From an uncultured Clostridium sp. (GTDB taxonomy: Bacteria; Bacillota; Clostridia; TANB77; CAG-508), in contig CAMJYG010000012.1 of the NCBI GenBank assembly GCA_946409935.1, positions 1 through 50,841 of the forward strand: a stretch of 50,841 bases of DNA. The letters run 5' to 3'. Made by a program: the position numbers and the translations under genes. This document shows, in pieces, positions 9,216 through 18,764 of the stretch. How positions within the stretch are numbered: position 1 is the first letter of the stretch; every line of letters begins with the position of its first letter. A model generated the notes under the pieces. That model was given only the letters and a program-made list of their open reading frames with translations, did no database searches and was not told the DNA's origin.

Positions 9216-10463
9216 ATGGATAAAGTACAAGATGCAGTTAGCATACTTAAAGAATATAATCAAGACCATATTATAGATTTATTAAATAAATTAGAAGGAG
9301 AAAAGAAACAAGAATTAATAGACCAAATAAATAGAATAGATTTTCAACAAATTATGGAATTATATGAAAACACAAAAAAAGAAATTGAAATAAAAGAAAA
9401 CAAAATAGAAGCAATTACATATTATGATAAAAATAAATTAGAAAAAGAACAGAAAGAAAAATGGGATGACATAGGAACAAAAATAATACAAAATGGTGAA
9501 TATGCTGTCATTACAATGGCTGGAGGTCAAGGAACAAGACTTGGTCATCCTGGACCTAAAGGTACTTTTAAATTAGATGTATATGGAAAAGGAAAATATC
9601 TATTTGAAATATTAACAGAAAATTTGAAGGAAGCAAATAAAAAATATAATACAACAATACCTTGGTACATAATGACAAGTAAAGAAAACAATAAACAAAC
9701 AGTAGAATTTTTAGAAAAAAATAATTATTTTGGTTATGATAGAAAACAAATAACAATATTTATACAAAATGAAATGCCACTTGTAAATACAGAAGGAAAA
9801 CTTTTAATTAGTAAAGATTTAAAAATAAAAGAAGCTTCTGATGGAAATGGAGGAACATATTCTTCTTTAAGAAGTAGTGGTTGTCTTGCAGAAATGAAGG
9901 AAAAAGGAATAAAATGGATTTTTGTTGGTGGAGTAGATAATGCTTTATTAAAAATGGCAGATGTTACATTATTAGGAATGGCTAAAGATTTAGGATATGA
10001 AATAGCCTCTAAATCAGTTGTAAAAGCAAATCCACACGAAAAAGTAGGAGCATTTTGCAAAATAAATGGACACCCTAAAATAATTGAATATGCTGAATTA
10101 CCTCAAAATATGGCAGAAGAAGTAGATTCGAATGGTGAACTAAAATATGGAGAATCAAACATTATGTGTCACTTATATACAATTGATGCTATTGAAAAAA
10201 TTAGTAAAGAAACATTATGCTATCATACTGCATTTAAAAAGAATTCTTATATAGATGGAAATGGAAGAGAAGTTGTACCAGAAAGTCCAAATTCTTATAA
10301 ATTTGAATCATTTATATTTGATGCGTTTGAATTTTTCGACGATATGGGAATCTTAAGAGTAAAAAGAGAAGAAGAATTTGCTCCTGTAAAAAATAAAGAA
10401 GGCTCAGATAGTCCAAAAACAGCTAAAGAATTATATGAAAGATATTGGAAGAACCAGAAATAA
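9216..10463 (+). CDS. UTP-sugar-1-phosphate uridylyltransferase, AGX/UDPGP type
   Basis: This type of enzyme couples UTP to a sugar 1-phosphate, most likely GlcNAc-1-P or a hexose-1-P, to make the nucleotide sugar for envelope synthesis. The 415 residues have a helical N-terminal region. The UDPGP signature GGQGTRLGHPGPKG lies at about residue 101 and binds the nucleotide. WIFVGGVDNALLK and HTAFKKNSYIDGNG match later substrate-site segments. The next gene is a left-handed beta-helix protein of GlmU C-terminal type, so the two may work together. The exact sugar is an inference. Confidence 0.88.
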   Translation: MDKVQDAVSILKEYNQDHIIDLLNKLEGEKKQELIDQINRIDFQQIMELYENTKKEIEIKENKIEAITYYDKNKLEKEQKEKWDDIGTKIIQNGEYAVITMAGGQGTRLGHPGPKGTFKLDVYGKGKYLFEILTENLKEANKKYNTTIPWYIMTSKENNKQTVEFLEKNNYFGYDRKQITIFIQNEMPLVNTEGKLLISKDLKIKEASDGNGGTYSSLRSSGCLAEMKEKGIKWIFVGGVDNALLKMADVTLLGMAKDLGYEIASKSVVKANPHEKVGAFCKINGHPKIIEYAELPQNMAEEVDSNGELKYGESNIMCHLYTIDAIEKISKETLCYHTAFKKNSYIDGNGREVVPESPNSYKFESFIFDAFEFFDDMGILRVKREEEFAPVKNKEGSDSPKTAKELYERYWKNQK

Positions 10464-10478
10464 GAGGAAGGTTATTAA

Positions 10479-10627
10479 GGTTGAAAAATAATTACAATTT
10501 TGACTGCGTTATATTATATTTAAAACGCGGTTACATACCAAAAGTATGCGCCCTTGCCTTTTAAATATAATATGCCTTGTCAAAATTTAATTCTTTTCCA
10601 ACCAGATTTGTACCTTAGGAAAGGAAT
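10479..10627 (+). repeat. Repeat family C, copy 1, ending in the RBS of the next gene
   Basis: Terminal inverted repeats GGTTGAAAAATAATTACAAT and ATTTAATTCTTTTCCAACC enclose an inner stem with ACGCGGTTACATAC and GTATGCGCCCTTGCC. The 3' extension TTTGTACCTTAGGAAAGGA holds the Shine-Dalgarno sequence of the gene at 10637. A near copy lies at 49560-49708. Confidence 0.85.
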
Positions 10628-10636
10628 GATATAAAA

Positions 10637-11302
10637 ATGGAAGAATGTAAAATTTGTAATTTATATAATTTAAATGAAACAATAGCTAAAGAATTATTAG
10701 AAAAATATACATACCCATGGGAAGTATTACCTAATATAAATGATTTTATCTTAGAATTAGGTAATAAGTTAGATTTAAATAAATATGATAAAATAGGAGA
10801 AGATGTATGGATTGCAAAAACTGCAAAAGTCGCACCAACAGCATATATTGGTGGACCTGCAATAATAGGGGAAAATGCAGAAATTAGACATTGTGCTTTT
10901 ATTAGAGGAAAAGCAATAGTAGGAGAAGGAGCAGTTGTTGGTAATTCTACAGAACTAAAAAATGTTATATTATTTAACAAAGTGCAAGTACCACACTATA
11001 ATTATGTAGGTGATTCAATATTAGGTTATAAGGCGCATATGGGAGCAGGTTCAATAACATCAAATGTTAAATCAGACAGAAAACTGGTAATAATCAAAAA
11101 TAGTAAAGAACAAATAGAAACCGGATTAAAGAAAGTTGGAGCAATGCTTGGTGATGAAGTAGAAGTAGGGTGTGGAAGTGTTTTAAACCCTGGAACAGTT
11201 ATAGGAAAAAATTCAAACATATACCCATTGTCTTCTGTAAGAGGAGTTGTTGAAGCTAACAGAATTTACAAAAATAGAACTGAAATTGTAGAAAAAATAT
11301 AG
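10637..11302 (+). CDS. Left-handed beta-helix protein, GlmU C-terminal-like acyl/nucleotidyl transferase
   Basis: The 221 residues have a short helical N-terminus (about 1-60). This is followed by hexapeptide repeats such as VAPTAYIGGPAIIGENAEI and IVGEGAVVGNSTELKNVILF that form a left-handed beta-helix. HYNYVGDSILGYKAHMGAG matches the GlmU acetyltransferase core, where a His is catalytic. The gene follows a UDPGP-type nucleotidyltransferase, separated only by repeat C copy 1, which supplies its ribosome-binding site. I infer that the pair covers the two GlmU-like activities as separate polypeptides. The acceptor is unknown, and a purely structural or regulatory role is possible. Confidence 0.8.
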   Translation: MEECKICNLYNLNETIAKELLEKYTYPWEVLPNINDFILELGNKLDLNKYDKIGEDVWIAKTAKVAPTAYIGGPAIIGENAEIRHCAFIRGKAIVGEGAVVGNSTELKNVILFNKVQVPHYNYVGDSILGYKAHMGAGSITSNVKSDRKLVIIKNSKEQIETGLKKVGAMLGDEVEVGCGSVLNPGTVIGKNSNIYPLSSVRGVVEANRIYKNRTEIVEKI

Positions 11303-11319
11303 TCTAAGCTTAATAAAAT

Positions 11320-11400
11320 GTTACGATTCACGGCTGTTATATAATTTTAAACGCGGGCTGAACTCTATATTATTAAATAAGAAAGTTTTTATCAGCCCGC
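11320..11400. terminator. Half repeat B plus GC-rich terminator hairpin
   Basis: It begins with the repeat B end GTTACGATTCACGGCTG. It then forms a hairpin with arms GCGGGCTGA (11353-11361) and TCAGCCCGC (11392-11400), between two convergent genes. Confidence 0.65.
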
Positions 11401-11409
11401 TATTGTTCA

Positions 11410-11784
11410 TTACATTTGTTGATTTCCAGGGATAAAGTAATCAACGACACCATAGATTAATGCTCCTATAATAGCAGCCATCCAAGATATAGAATATCCT
11501 GCAACAAAAAATTGAGTAACATATAAAACGATTGCTGCTAGAGCAAATCCTACAAATCCTTTACCAAATGGACTAGCATGTAAACCTGTGAACTTTGTAA
11601 CTAAATAATCTATTATAGTTAAAACAACAGCAGCAATGGCTAGTGTCCAAATACTATTAATTGAAAATCCTGGTGTAAAAAATGCAGTAATTGCTAATAC
11701 TACTGCTGAAGCAATTAGCCTACCTATTATTTGACCTGCAGTAGAAACGTTATTTCTTGTTTGACTTCCTTGATTTTCTGACAT
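11410..11784 (-). CDS. Four-helix membrane protein, holin family 4 / YvlD-like
   Basis: The protein has 124 residues. A short polar N-terminus is followed by four hydrophobic segments: LIASAVVLAITAFF, IWTLAIAAVVLTIIDYL, GFVGFALAAIVLYVTQFFV and MAAIIGALIYGVVDYFI. The double occurrence of a YxxV/I-D-Y-type pattern suggests an internal duplication. This matches the chromosomal mycobacterial-type phage holin superfamily IV (YvlD-like) proteins, whose role is unclear and which are not part of a prophage here. I chose ATG 11784 because the upstream ATG at 11796 overlaps the GAAAGGA ribosome-binding site. Confidence 0.75.
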   Translation of the reverse strand: MSENQGSQTRNNVSTAGQIIGRLIASAVVLAITAFFTPGFSINSIWTLAIAAVVLTIIDYLVTKFTGLHASPFGKGFVGFALAAIVLYVTQFFVAGYSISWMAAIIGALIYGVVDYFIPGNQQM

Positions 11785-12006
11785 AATTAATTTCATTCCT
11801 TTCTTTTTTTAAAATTGTACATGAACCTAATATAAAATTCAGTACTCAAATAGATTTAAATTAATAATGTAACTAAATTTATTATTTACACACAAAAAAT
11901 AATTATTCATATTTTATGACAAAAATTATAAAAATTTATTCAAGGATTTTCGTATAAAAAAGTTAAAATTTGTAAAAAATAAAATAAAAAAATGAGGTAT
12001 TATTGT

Positions 12007-12681
12007 ATGTTAATAACTTTTTTTAGGTCAATAGTTTTATATATAATTGTTTTAATAGTTATGAGATTAATGGGAAAAAGAGAAATAGGGCAGCTACAGC
12101 CATTTGAGCTTGCAATATCAATTATGATTGCAGATCTTGCAACAATACCAATGGCAGAAATAGGAATTCCAATTACAAATGGAATAGTGCCAATATTGGG
12201 GCTATTATTAATGCATTTATCAATTTCTATAATAAATATGAAAAGTATTAGAGCAAGAGAAATAATTTGTGGAAGACCAACTATTTTAATATATAGAGGA
12301 AGAATAGATGAAAAAGCATTAAAAAAAGAAAGATTCACAGTAAATGAATTGGAAGAAAGATTGAGAGGAAATAATGTAAATAATTTAGGAGATGTTGAGT
12401 ATGCTATATTAGAAACAAGTGGACAGGTTTCTGTTATATTAAAGCCAGAAAAGAGAAATACCATCCCAGAAGATTTTCAAATAACGCCAGAATATGAAGG
12501 AATTGCTTATGATTTAGTTGTAGATGGAAGAGTAATGAACGATAATTTAAAAATTATTGGGAAAAACTATAACTGGCTAAAAAAACAGGTAGAAAAATTT
12601 AATATGAAGCCTGAAGAAGCATTAATAGTTACATTAGATGGAAAAGGTCAAATTTACTGTCAGAAAAAAGAAGAAAGTTAA
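12007..12681 (+). CDS. YetF/DUF421 family membrane protein
   Basis: The protein has 224 residues. Three N-terminal hydrophobic segments cover residues about 1-80, with the family motif RLMGKREIGQLQPFELAI. A soluble DUF421 domain follows, including CGRPTILIYRGRID and FTVNELEERLRGNN. This family is common in spore formers, and YetF-type proteins have been linked to the spore membrane. The start at 12007 is preferred over 11992 because GAGGT lies eight bases before it. The DUF4363 gene follows at once, a common clostridial pairing, so an operon is likely. Confidence 0.85.
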   Translation: MLITFFRSIVLYIIVLIVMRLMGKREIGQLQPFELAISIMIADLATIPMAEIGIPITNGIVPILGLLLMHLSISIINMKSIRAREIICGRPTILIYRGRIDEKALKKERFTVNELEERLRGNNVNNLGDVEYAILETSGQVSVILKPEKRNTIPEDFQITPEYEGIAYDLVVDGRVMNDNLKIIGKNYNWLKKQVEKFNMKPEEALIVTLDGKGQIYCQKKEES

Positions 12682-12682
12682 T

Positions 12683-12722
12683 AATTTTTTTCCCAAGCTG
12701 ATTTGTGCCTTAAGAAAGGACT
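12683..12722 (+). repeat. Repeat family C, copy 2 (3' end only), carrying the RBS of the DUF4363 gene
   Basis: Only the downstream end is present: CCCAAGCTGATTTGTGCC followed by TTAAGAAAGGA, which is the Shine-Dalgarno of the next gene. Confidence 0.7.
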
Positions 12723-12732
12723 GTTTTTTATA

Positions 12733-13128
12733 ATGTTAAAAGAATTTATCTTTTGTTTCTTAATTTTAATAATAATTTTATTTGGAAATAATCAAACTCA
12801 AAATTATACGAAAGAAAGTATAAAAAATATTTCTGAGCAATTAACACAATTAAGGCAAAATCTTATAAATAAGGATGATAAAATTGATGAAGAAAAAGCA
12901 AAGAAAGAAATGGAAAACATAGAAAAAGAGTGGGAAAATAGACATGATAAATTAGCTTATTTTATAGAACATGATGAACTTGAAAAAGTTGAAACTAATA
13001 TAACAGCTCTAAAAAGCTATATAGAGACTAAAAAATATGAAGAGTCTATTAGCGAATTAGATAAAGCAGAATTCTTATTAAAACATATTCAAGATAAGTA
13101 TGCTTTTAATTTAGAAAATATATTTTAG
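12733..13128 (+). CDS. DUF4363 family protein, single N-terminal membrane segment
   Basis: The protein has 131 residues. A hydrophobic N-terminus (about residues 4-20, FIFCFLILIIILFG) is followed by an all-helical charged region with coiled-coil character. KEWENRHDKLAYFIEHDELEKVE is the segment most typical of DUF4363, given here as two parts: KEWENRHDKLAYF and EHDELEKVE. It follows the YetF-like gene, as in other Clostridia, which suggests a shared role, possibly in the spore membrane. The start ATG 12733 is ten bases after AAGAAAGGA, which comes from repeat C. Confidence 0.75.
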   Translation: MLKEFIFCFLILIIILFGNNQTQNYTKESIKNISEQLTQLRQNLINKDDKIDEEKAKKEMENIEKEWENRHDKLAYFIEHDELEKVETNITALKSYIETKKYEESISELDKAEFLLKHIQDKYAFNLENIF

Positions 13129-13145
13129 AGTAGGCGTATTTAAAA

Positions 13146-13210
13146 GTTACGATTCACAGCTTTTAAAATAGTATGCCCTGCCTAAAGTTTTATTAGCAGT
13201 GAATTGTAAC
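13146..13210. repeat. Repeat family B, copy 2 (short form)
   Basis: Ends GTTACGATTCACAGC and GCAGTGAATTGTAAC, with the internal signature ATGCCCTGCCTAA. It lacks the long central stem and lies between convergent genes. Confidence 0.8.
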
Positions 13211-13242
13211 TTTTAAAAAGGTTAATATGTTTTTTATTATAA

Positions 13243-15630
13243 CTATTTTTGATTTACTTGAGCATATTTTTTTAGTTTTTCATATACAAGGTAATTGATT
13301 GTACCAGCAGGGAATTTTCCGTTTTTATCTTTTTTACCAGCTGGAACACCTGTTAAAACTTCAATTCCTTCTTCAATTGTAGAAACTGCATAAATATGAA
13401 ATTGCTTATTTTTTACTGCTTCTACAACTTCGTCAGATAATTGCAAATTATCTACGTTTTGAACAGGAATCATTACACCGTGTGAACCATCTAATCCTCT
13501 AATTTTACATATTTGGAAAAATCCTTCAATTTTTTCATTAACGCCACCAATTGGTTGGATTTGACCTTTTTGATTAACAGATCCTGTAACAGCAATTGCT
13601 TGATTTATTGGAATACCAGAAAGACTTGATAGCAAGCCATATAATTCTGTACTAGATGCACTATCACCATCTACACCATTATATAATTGCTCGAAACATA
13701 TACTAGCTGTTAAACATAAAGGAATATCTTGTGCAAACATTTCTCCTAAATATCCTGTAAGAATTAAAACACCTTTAGAATGTGACGGACCAGATATTTC
13801 AACTTCCCTTTCTATATTAACAATACCTGTTTTTCCTGTATATGTATTAACAGTTATTTTTGCAGGTTTTCCAAAAGTATAATCTCCAATTGACATAACA
13901 GTTAAACCATTTAACTCGCCAACTTCAAAACCAGAAGTATTAATTAAAATAGTATTTTGCTTTATCATTTCTACATATTTTGAATCATAGTTTTTTACTC
14001 TTTCAATTCTTTCAAATAATGCTTTTTCAATAAAACTTGCTGTTACAATTTTAGAATGGGAAATTTTTGCCCAAGTAGCTGCTTCACCAACCACTTGAAT
14101 TAAGTCATCAAATCTAGTTGAAACTTTACTATGACTTCCTGCGAGTTTAGAAGCATATTCAACTAATCTTGCCATTGCGGATTTATCTAAATCTGGTAAG
14201 TTTTCATGTTCACAAAAAGAATGAATAATTCTTGCTAGGTTGTTAACATTTTCAGAATTTAAAATTGCAGAATCTTCAAATTCAACCTTTATTTTAAAAA
14301 GTTTTCTAAAGTCAGAATCCATTGCTAAAAGTGTTTGATAAATAGTGCTATTTCCAATTAAAATTACTTTTAAATTTAAAGGTATAGGCTCTGGCTTTAA
14401 AGATACCAAAACCATTGAAGAACGTTGGTCTGCTGTGTTTTCAATTCCAATTTCCTTTACTCTTAAGGCTTTTTTTAAAGCTTCATAACACATAGGGTTA
14501 GAAAGTAAATCTTTTGCTTGAAAGATAATGTATCCCCCATTTGCTTGCTGTAAAAGACCAGATTTTAACATAGTATGGTCTGTTTTTAAAGCTCCATAAT
14601 AGTTTTCATATTCTAAAGAACCGAAAATATTATGATATGTGTAGTTAGAATCCATAATAACAGGAGCACCAATACGATTAGAATTATCTACAAATAAATT
14701 AACTCTATAATTTAAACATGGGTCACTTTTTTTGCTATTAGGATTAGGTTGCTGCTGTTGCTGATTTTGAGTATTTTCATCTTCTAAAAATGTAGGAATA
14801 TTATTTAATACATCTTGTTTTACATTATTTAAAAACTTATTAATCTTTTTATTTCTTTTATATTTAGATTTTAAAAAGTTAATATGAACATTAACAGTAA
14901 GTAGGGCAACATTAGATTGCCATTCTGAAATTTTTTTATCAGATTGACGTTCAATTTCTTTTATTTCTCCAATAGCGTTCATAATTTGTTCTTGTACAAC
15001 TACAGATTTTTCTTCATATTCTTGTTTTAAATTCTCATCTAATTTTTCAAATTCATCTTCTTCGATTGTTTTTCCATTAACAATTGGCATCATGTAGATT
15101 CCATTTTGAGCAGCTTTTACTTGAAAATTATATTTGGCAGCTTCAAGGTTTAATCTATCTAATAAAGCAGAACGTTTGGCTTCAAATTCTTGTTTAATTA
15201 ATGCTTTTTCTTTTTCAAAATCGTCATTATTAAAGGTCTTTTTTATGTCTTTTCTAATTTCTTTAATAAAACCATCCATAGATTCTTTAAATTCTTTACC
15301 TTGTCCAGCAGGTAATTCAACAGCTATAGGTTCATTAGGATTATCAAAATTATATATATAGCACCAATCTGAAGGAACTTTTTTCTTTGGAGCAATTTGT
15401 TGCAAGTAATTTTTTGTATAAGAAGTTTTTCCGACACCTCCAGGACCTTCTAAATATAAATTATATCCTTTTACATCCACCTGTAAACCAAATTCTAATG
15501 CTTTAATACCTCTATCTTGACCTATTCCTGCTTGTATTGGTTCTAAGTTTTCTGTGGTATCAAAATTGAAAATATTAGTATCTAAAGTTAATTTTAGATC
15601 TTTATAGCTTAATTCATTTTTGTTTTTCAT
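13243..15630 (-). CDS. Lon-family ATP-dependent protease (LonB/YcbZ-like)
   Basis: This is an AAA+ serine protease of family S16. The 795-residue protein has an N-terminal region with the Walker A loop EGPGGVGKTS at about residue 60. A helical insert with a Gln/Pro-rich stretch (about 290-300) follows. The ATPase half includes the AAA_32-type segment GGYIIFQAKDLL. The C-terminal protease domain has the catalytic Ser in GVDGDSASSTELYG (about residue 655) and the catalytic Lys in GGVNEKIEGFF (about 697). It differs from canonical LonA by the insert and lacks the LonA N-domain. It probably degrades damaged or regulatory cytoplasmic proteins; in spore formers Lon-type proteases can be forespore-specific, but nothing here shows that. 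Confidence 0.9.
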   Translation of the reverse strand: MKNKNELSYKDLKLTLDTNIFNFDTTENLEPIQAGIGQDRGIKALEFGLQVDVKGYNLYLEGPGGVGKTSYTKNYLQQIAPKKKVPSDWCYIYNFDNPNEPIAVELPAGQGKEFKESMDGFIKEIRKDIKKTFNNDDFEKEKALIKQEFEAKRSALLDRLNLEAAKYNFQVKAAQNGIYMMPIVNGKTIEEDEFEKLDENLKQEYEEKSVVVQEQIMNAIGEIKEIERQSDKKISEWQSNVALLTVNVHINFLKSKYKRNKKINKFLNNVKQDVLNNIPTFLEDENTQNQQQQQPNPNSKKSDPCLNYRVNLFVDNSNRIGAPVIMDSNYTYHNIFGSLEYENYYGALKTDHTMLKSGLLQQANGGYIIFQAKDLLSNPMCYEALKKALRVKEIGIENTADQRSSMVLVSLKPEPIPLNLKVILIGNSTIYQTLLAMDSDFRKLFKIKVEFEDSAILNSENVNNLARIIHSFCEHENLPDLDKSAMARLVEYASKLAGSHSKVSTRFDDLIQVVGEAATWAKISHSKIVTASFIEKALFERIERVKNYDSKYVEMIKQNTILINTSGFEVGELNGLTVMSIGDYTFGKPAKITVNTYTGKTGIVNIEREVEISGPSHSKGVLILTGYLGEMFAQDIPLCLTASICFEQLYNGVDGDSASSTELYGLLSSLSGIPINQAIAVTGSVNQKGQIQPIGGVNEKIEGFFQICKIRGLDGSHGVMIPVQNVDNLQLSDEVVEAVKNKQFHIYAVSTIEEGIEVLTGVPAGKKDKNGKFPAGTINYLVYEKLKKYAQVNQK

Positions 15631-15757
15631 TTGTAATTTCAGTCCTTCCGTTTTTTATATTATAACTATTTTAATTTTATATTAATTGATTAAAAAAGTA
15701 AATAAAAAATCATAAAAAATTATATGATATTTTTATTACAATGTTACTAATATGAAA

Positions 15758-15915
15758 GTTACAGTTCACAGCTATTAAAACTTTAAGCCCGCGCCAGCAA
15801 TTACTATATAATTTTTTAGGAGGCAACTGAGCGGGAATCGCTTGGAGGTGCCTGAAAAATTATATAGTAATTGCGTTAGGCAGGGCATGCAATATTTGAA
15901 GCTGTGAATTGTAAC
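15758..15915. repeat. Repeat family B, copy 3 (full length)
   Basis: Terminal inverted repeats GTTACAGTTCACAGCT and AGCTGTGAATTGTAAC. An inner stem AATTACTATATAATTTTT / AAAAATTATATAGTAATT encloses AGGAGGCAACTGAGCGGG and CGCTTGGAGGTGCCT. It is almost identical to 46312-46469. The rest of 15631-16031 holds no gene that I can support. Confidence 0.92.
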
Positions 15916-16031
15916 GAACTGTAACATATGAAAAATAAATAAACCAAAAACTATTGCAAAAACAACAAAATAAATATATAATTATACTAATTGTTAAAAA
16001 ATTATGCCTTATGAAAGGATTGATAGGAATA

Positions 16032-17753
16032 ATGAGAAAACCTATATATAACGTAATGAAATTTGATAACTTAAAAGAAATGCTTCAAAAATCCGGGGAG
16101 AAATTTGGAGAAAGACCAGCCTATATATTTAAAACAGGGCAACCAGGAAAATTTAAAGAGATAACTCATAAAGAATTTAGAGAAGAAATAAATTCTTTAG
16201 GTACTTCTTTAATAAATATGGACTTAAAGGATAAAAGAATTGCTGTAATATCAGAAAATAGATACGAATGGGGAATGGCATATTTAGCCATTGCAACAGG
16301 AACAGGAGTTGTTGTTCCACTTGACAAAGCTTTACCTAATAACGAAATTGAAAATTTAATTATTCGTTCAGAGGTAGAAGCTATTTTCTATTCAAAAAAG
16401 TATGATGAAATAATGAATTCTATAAAAGAAAAAAATAATACAAATGTAAAATATTTTATTTCTATGGATTTAAAAAAAGAAGAAAATGGTATCTATTCAC
16501 AAAAAGAATTAGTAGAAAAAGGTAAAAAGCTAATTGATTCAGGAAATAGAGAATTCATAGATAGTAAAATTGATAATGAAAAAATGGGTATAATGCTATT
16601 TACTTCTGGAACAACGGCTATGTCAAAAGCTGTTATGTTATCTCATAAAAATATATGTAGTAATTTGATAGATATTGCATCAACTATAAAAATAGATGAA
16701 AATGACAGATTATTATCATTTTTGCCACTGCACCATACATTTGAATGTACAGTAGGTTTTTTATATCCGATTTTAAAAGGAGCGTCAATTGCATTTTGCG
16801 AAGGGATAAGGCATATTGGTGATAATATTAAAGAATATCAAATATCTGCAATGATTTCTGTTCCTATTTTATATGAAAATATGTATAAAAAGGTAATTAA
16901 GGGAATTGAGAAAAAAGGAAAGTTAGAAAGTGTAAAAAAAGGAATAAAAATTAGCCAATTTTTATTAAAGCTAAAAATAGACATTAGAAAAAAGATTTTT
17001 AAAGAGATTCATGATAATCTAGGTGGTAAAGCTAGATTATTTGTAGCAGGAGGAGCAGCACTAGACCCAGAAACAGAAAAAGGATTTAACGAATTAGGAA
17101 TAACTATGTACCAAGGATATGGTCTAACAGAAACGTCGCCAGTAATAGCAGCAGAAGATGATAAATATCAAAAAATTGGATCTATAGGAAAAGCTTTTCC
17201 TAGTTTAGACGTGAAAATAGAAAATCCAAACGAGGATGGAATTGGAGAGTTATTAGTTAAAGGACCAACTGTTATGATTGGATATTACAATAACGAAGAA
17301 GCCACTAAAGAAACAATAGATGAGGAAGGATGGCTACATACAGGTGATTTAGCAAAAATAGATGATGAAGGATACATTTTTATTTGCGGAAGAAAGAAAT
17401 TTGTAATAGTATTAAAAAATGGAAAGAATATTTATCCAGAAGAATTGGAAACACTTGTGAATAAAATAGATGGTGTAAAAGAAAGTTTTATCTACGGAAA
17501 ACCAGAAGATGATGGTGATTATAAAATTTGTGCTAAGATTGTTTATGATAAAGAAAATTGTAATAAAATATACGGGACAGAAAATGAAGAAGAGCTTAAG
17601 AAACTAATTTGGAAAGAAATAAAAAAGGTAAATAAAACAATGCCAGCTTACAAATATATAAGAGAAATAAGCTTAACAAAAGTAGAACTAATAAAAACCA
17701 CAACACAAAAAATAAAAAGATTTGAAGAAATAAAAACCGTAATGTCGAAATAA
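16032..17753 (+). CDS. Long-chain acyl-CoA synthetase (AMP-forming ligase)
   Basis: The enzyme activates a fatty acid through an acyl-adenylate to acyl-CoA. The 573 residues carry the ANL-family signatures. The P-loop TSGTTAMSKAVMLSH is at about residue 190, YGLTETSPV lies in the adenylate site, and GWLHTGDLAKID leads to the hinge. The final lysine segment is TTTQKIKRF. The GxPK part of the P-loop reads AMSK rather than GxPK, a minor variation. ATG 16032 is chosen because it follows GAAAGGATTGATAGGA and begins the conserved region. No other lipid gene is adjacent, so the substrate is inferred only from the family. Confidence 0.87.
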   Translation: MRKPIYNVMKFDNLKEMLQKSGEKFGERPAYIFKTGQPGKFKEITHKEFREEINSLGTSLINMDLKDKRIAVISENRYEWGMAYLAIATGTGVVVPLDKALPNNEIENLIIRSEVEAIFYSKKYDEIMNSIKEKNNTNVKYFISMDLKKEENGIYSQKELVEKGKKLIDSGNREFIDSKIDNEKMGIMLFTSGTTAMSKAVMLSHKNICSNLIDIASTIKIDENDRLLSFLPLHHTFECTVGFLYPILKGASIAFCEGIRHIGDNIKEYQISAMISVPILYENMYKKVIKGIEKKGKLESVKKGIKISQFLLKLKIDIRKKIFKEIHDNLGGKARLFVAGGAALDPETEKGFNELGITMYQGYGLTETSPVIAAEDDKYQKIGSIGKAFPSLDVKIENPNEDGIGELLVKGPTVMIGYYNNEEATKETIDEEGWLHTGDLAKIDDEGYIFICGRKKFVIVLKNGKNIYPEELETLVNKIDGVKESFIYGKPEDDGDYKICAKIVYDKENCNKIYGTENEEELKKLIWKEIKKVNKTMPAYKYIREISLTKVELIKTTTQKIKRFEEIKTVMSK

Positions 17754-17821
17754 AAAAGAATTTGTAACAATTTTGTAATATTTCTGTAATCAAAACTTAA
17801 AGGAAAAATAGACAAATGTAC

Positions 17822-17850
17822 TTGTAGTTTGAATTTTATTAATGTATAAT
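17822..17850 (+). promoter_or_regulatory. Probable sigma-A promoter
   Basis: TTGTAG at 17822-17827, a 17-base spacer and TATAAT at 17845-17850, upstream of the gene at 17905. Confidence 0.5.
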
Positions 17851-17904
17851 TATAAATGAAGTGACGAATAACGTATATGCGTAAGATAAAGGAGGTACAT
17901 TTAA

Positions 17905-18753
17905 ATGTCTAAATCTGGCATAGTAAATGTGAGAATGGTTATCACAGAGGAAAAAATATTATCAAATATAGATAAAATTCAAAAACTAATAAATCCAAAA
18001 AGCAAAAAACAAATTATTCAATTAGAAGATGATACATATTTTAAAGATTTAATTGAATCTGTAAAAACATATTTAATTGAATATCCCAAAAAGAAAAATT
18101 TTCCAATTGGTGTTTATAAAGCTGCTTATGGATTAGTTGAATTTGCAACAAATCAATTTGAAGAAAATACAAAAAAAATAGAAGAATTAATTAGACAAAG
18201 GGAACAAAATATAGCAACAGCAGGGCAATTAAGAGAATTAGTTGAAGTTGTTGAAAATAAAGATAAAGATTGGAAAGACAAGGTTAAAAATGCTGAAGAT
18301 GTATTTCCAGAAGATATAATAGAAACATTAGAAATAGTTGGAAAAGCAAAAGGAGAAACATCACAAAATTATCAAGACGCTATAAAATTGTTACATGCAA
18401 GAATTAATAATTTGGAATCTAATTTACATATTGAAATAGATATGGAAAGAATAGAAGATAGATCAAAAGCGTTAAGTTTTATAGGAATTGAGATAGCAGA
18501 TGCATTAAAATCTATTCCAACACCAGTAGAAGAACAAGTTGAGCACATTGTTGAAGAACCTGTTGTTCAAGAAGAACAAGTAATTGTAGAAGAACAACAA
18601 CAATATATTCAAGAAAATACTTTTGAAGCAAAACCAAGCTTATGGCAAAGAATTAAAAATAGTAAATTAGTAAGAACTATAAGATATATAACAAAGATAA
18701 GAATTATAGTAGATTATTCAGCTTTACCAGAAGGTAGAGGAGAAAATAACTAA
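17905..18753 (+). CDS. Unrecognised helical cytoplasmic protein with acidic Gln/Val/Glu-rich region
   Basis: I do not recognise a family. The 282 residues start after a strong ribosome-binding site (AAAGGAGGT). Residues 1-190 are predicted mostly helical and charged, without a signal peptide or membrane segment. Residues about 205-235 form a low-complexity acidic region (VEEQVEHIVEEP, VIVEEQQQY). It is followed by a basic, partly amphipathic segment (LWQRIKNSKLVRTIRYITK) that could touch a membrane or nucleic acid. The gene is single, with its own promoter and a strong terminator at 18765-18815, so it is a self-contained unit. Its base composition matches the neighbours. Confidence 0.75.
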   Translation: MSKSGIVNVRMVITEEKILSNIDKIQKLINPKSKKQIIQLEDDTYFKDLIESVKTYLIEYPKKKNFPIGVYKAAYGLVEFATNQFEENTKKIEELIRQREQNIATAGQLRELVEVVENKDKDWKDKVKNAEDVFPEDIIETLEIVGKAKGETSQNYQDAIKLLHARINNLESNLHIEIDMERIEDRSKALSFIGIEIADALKSIPTPVEEQVEHIVEEPVVQEEQVIVEEQQQYIQENTFEAKPSLWQRIKNSKLVRTIRYITKIRIIVDYSALPEGRGENN

Positions 18754-18764
18754 ATTTAAAATAG

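Noticed and set aside
11410..11784. Holin-like gene as a sign of a prophage
   Set aside because: No other phage genes are near. The YvlD-like family is chromosomal in many bacteria.
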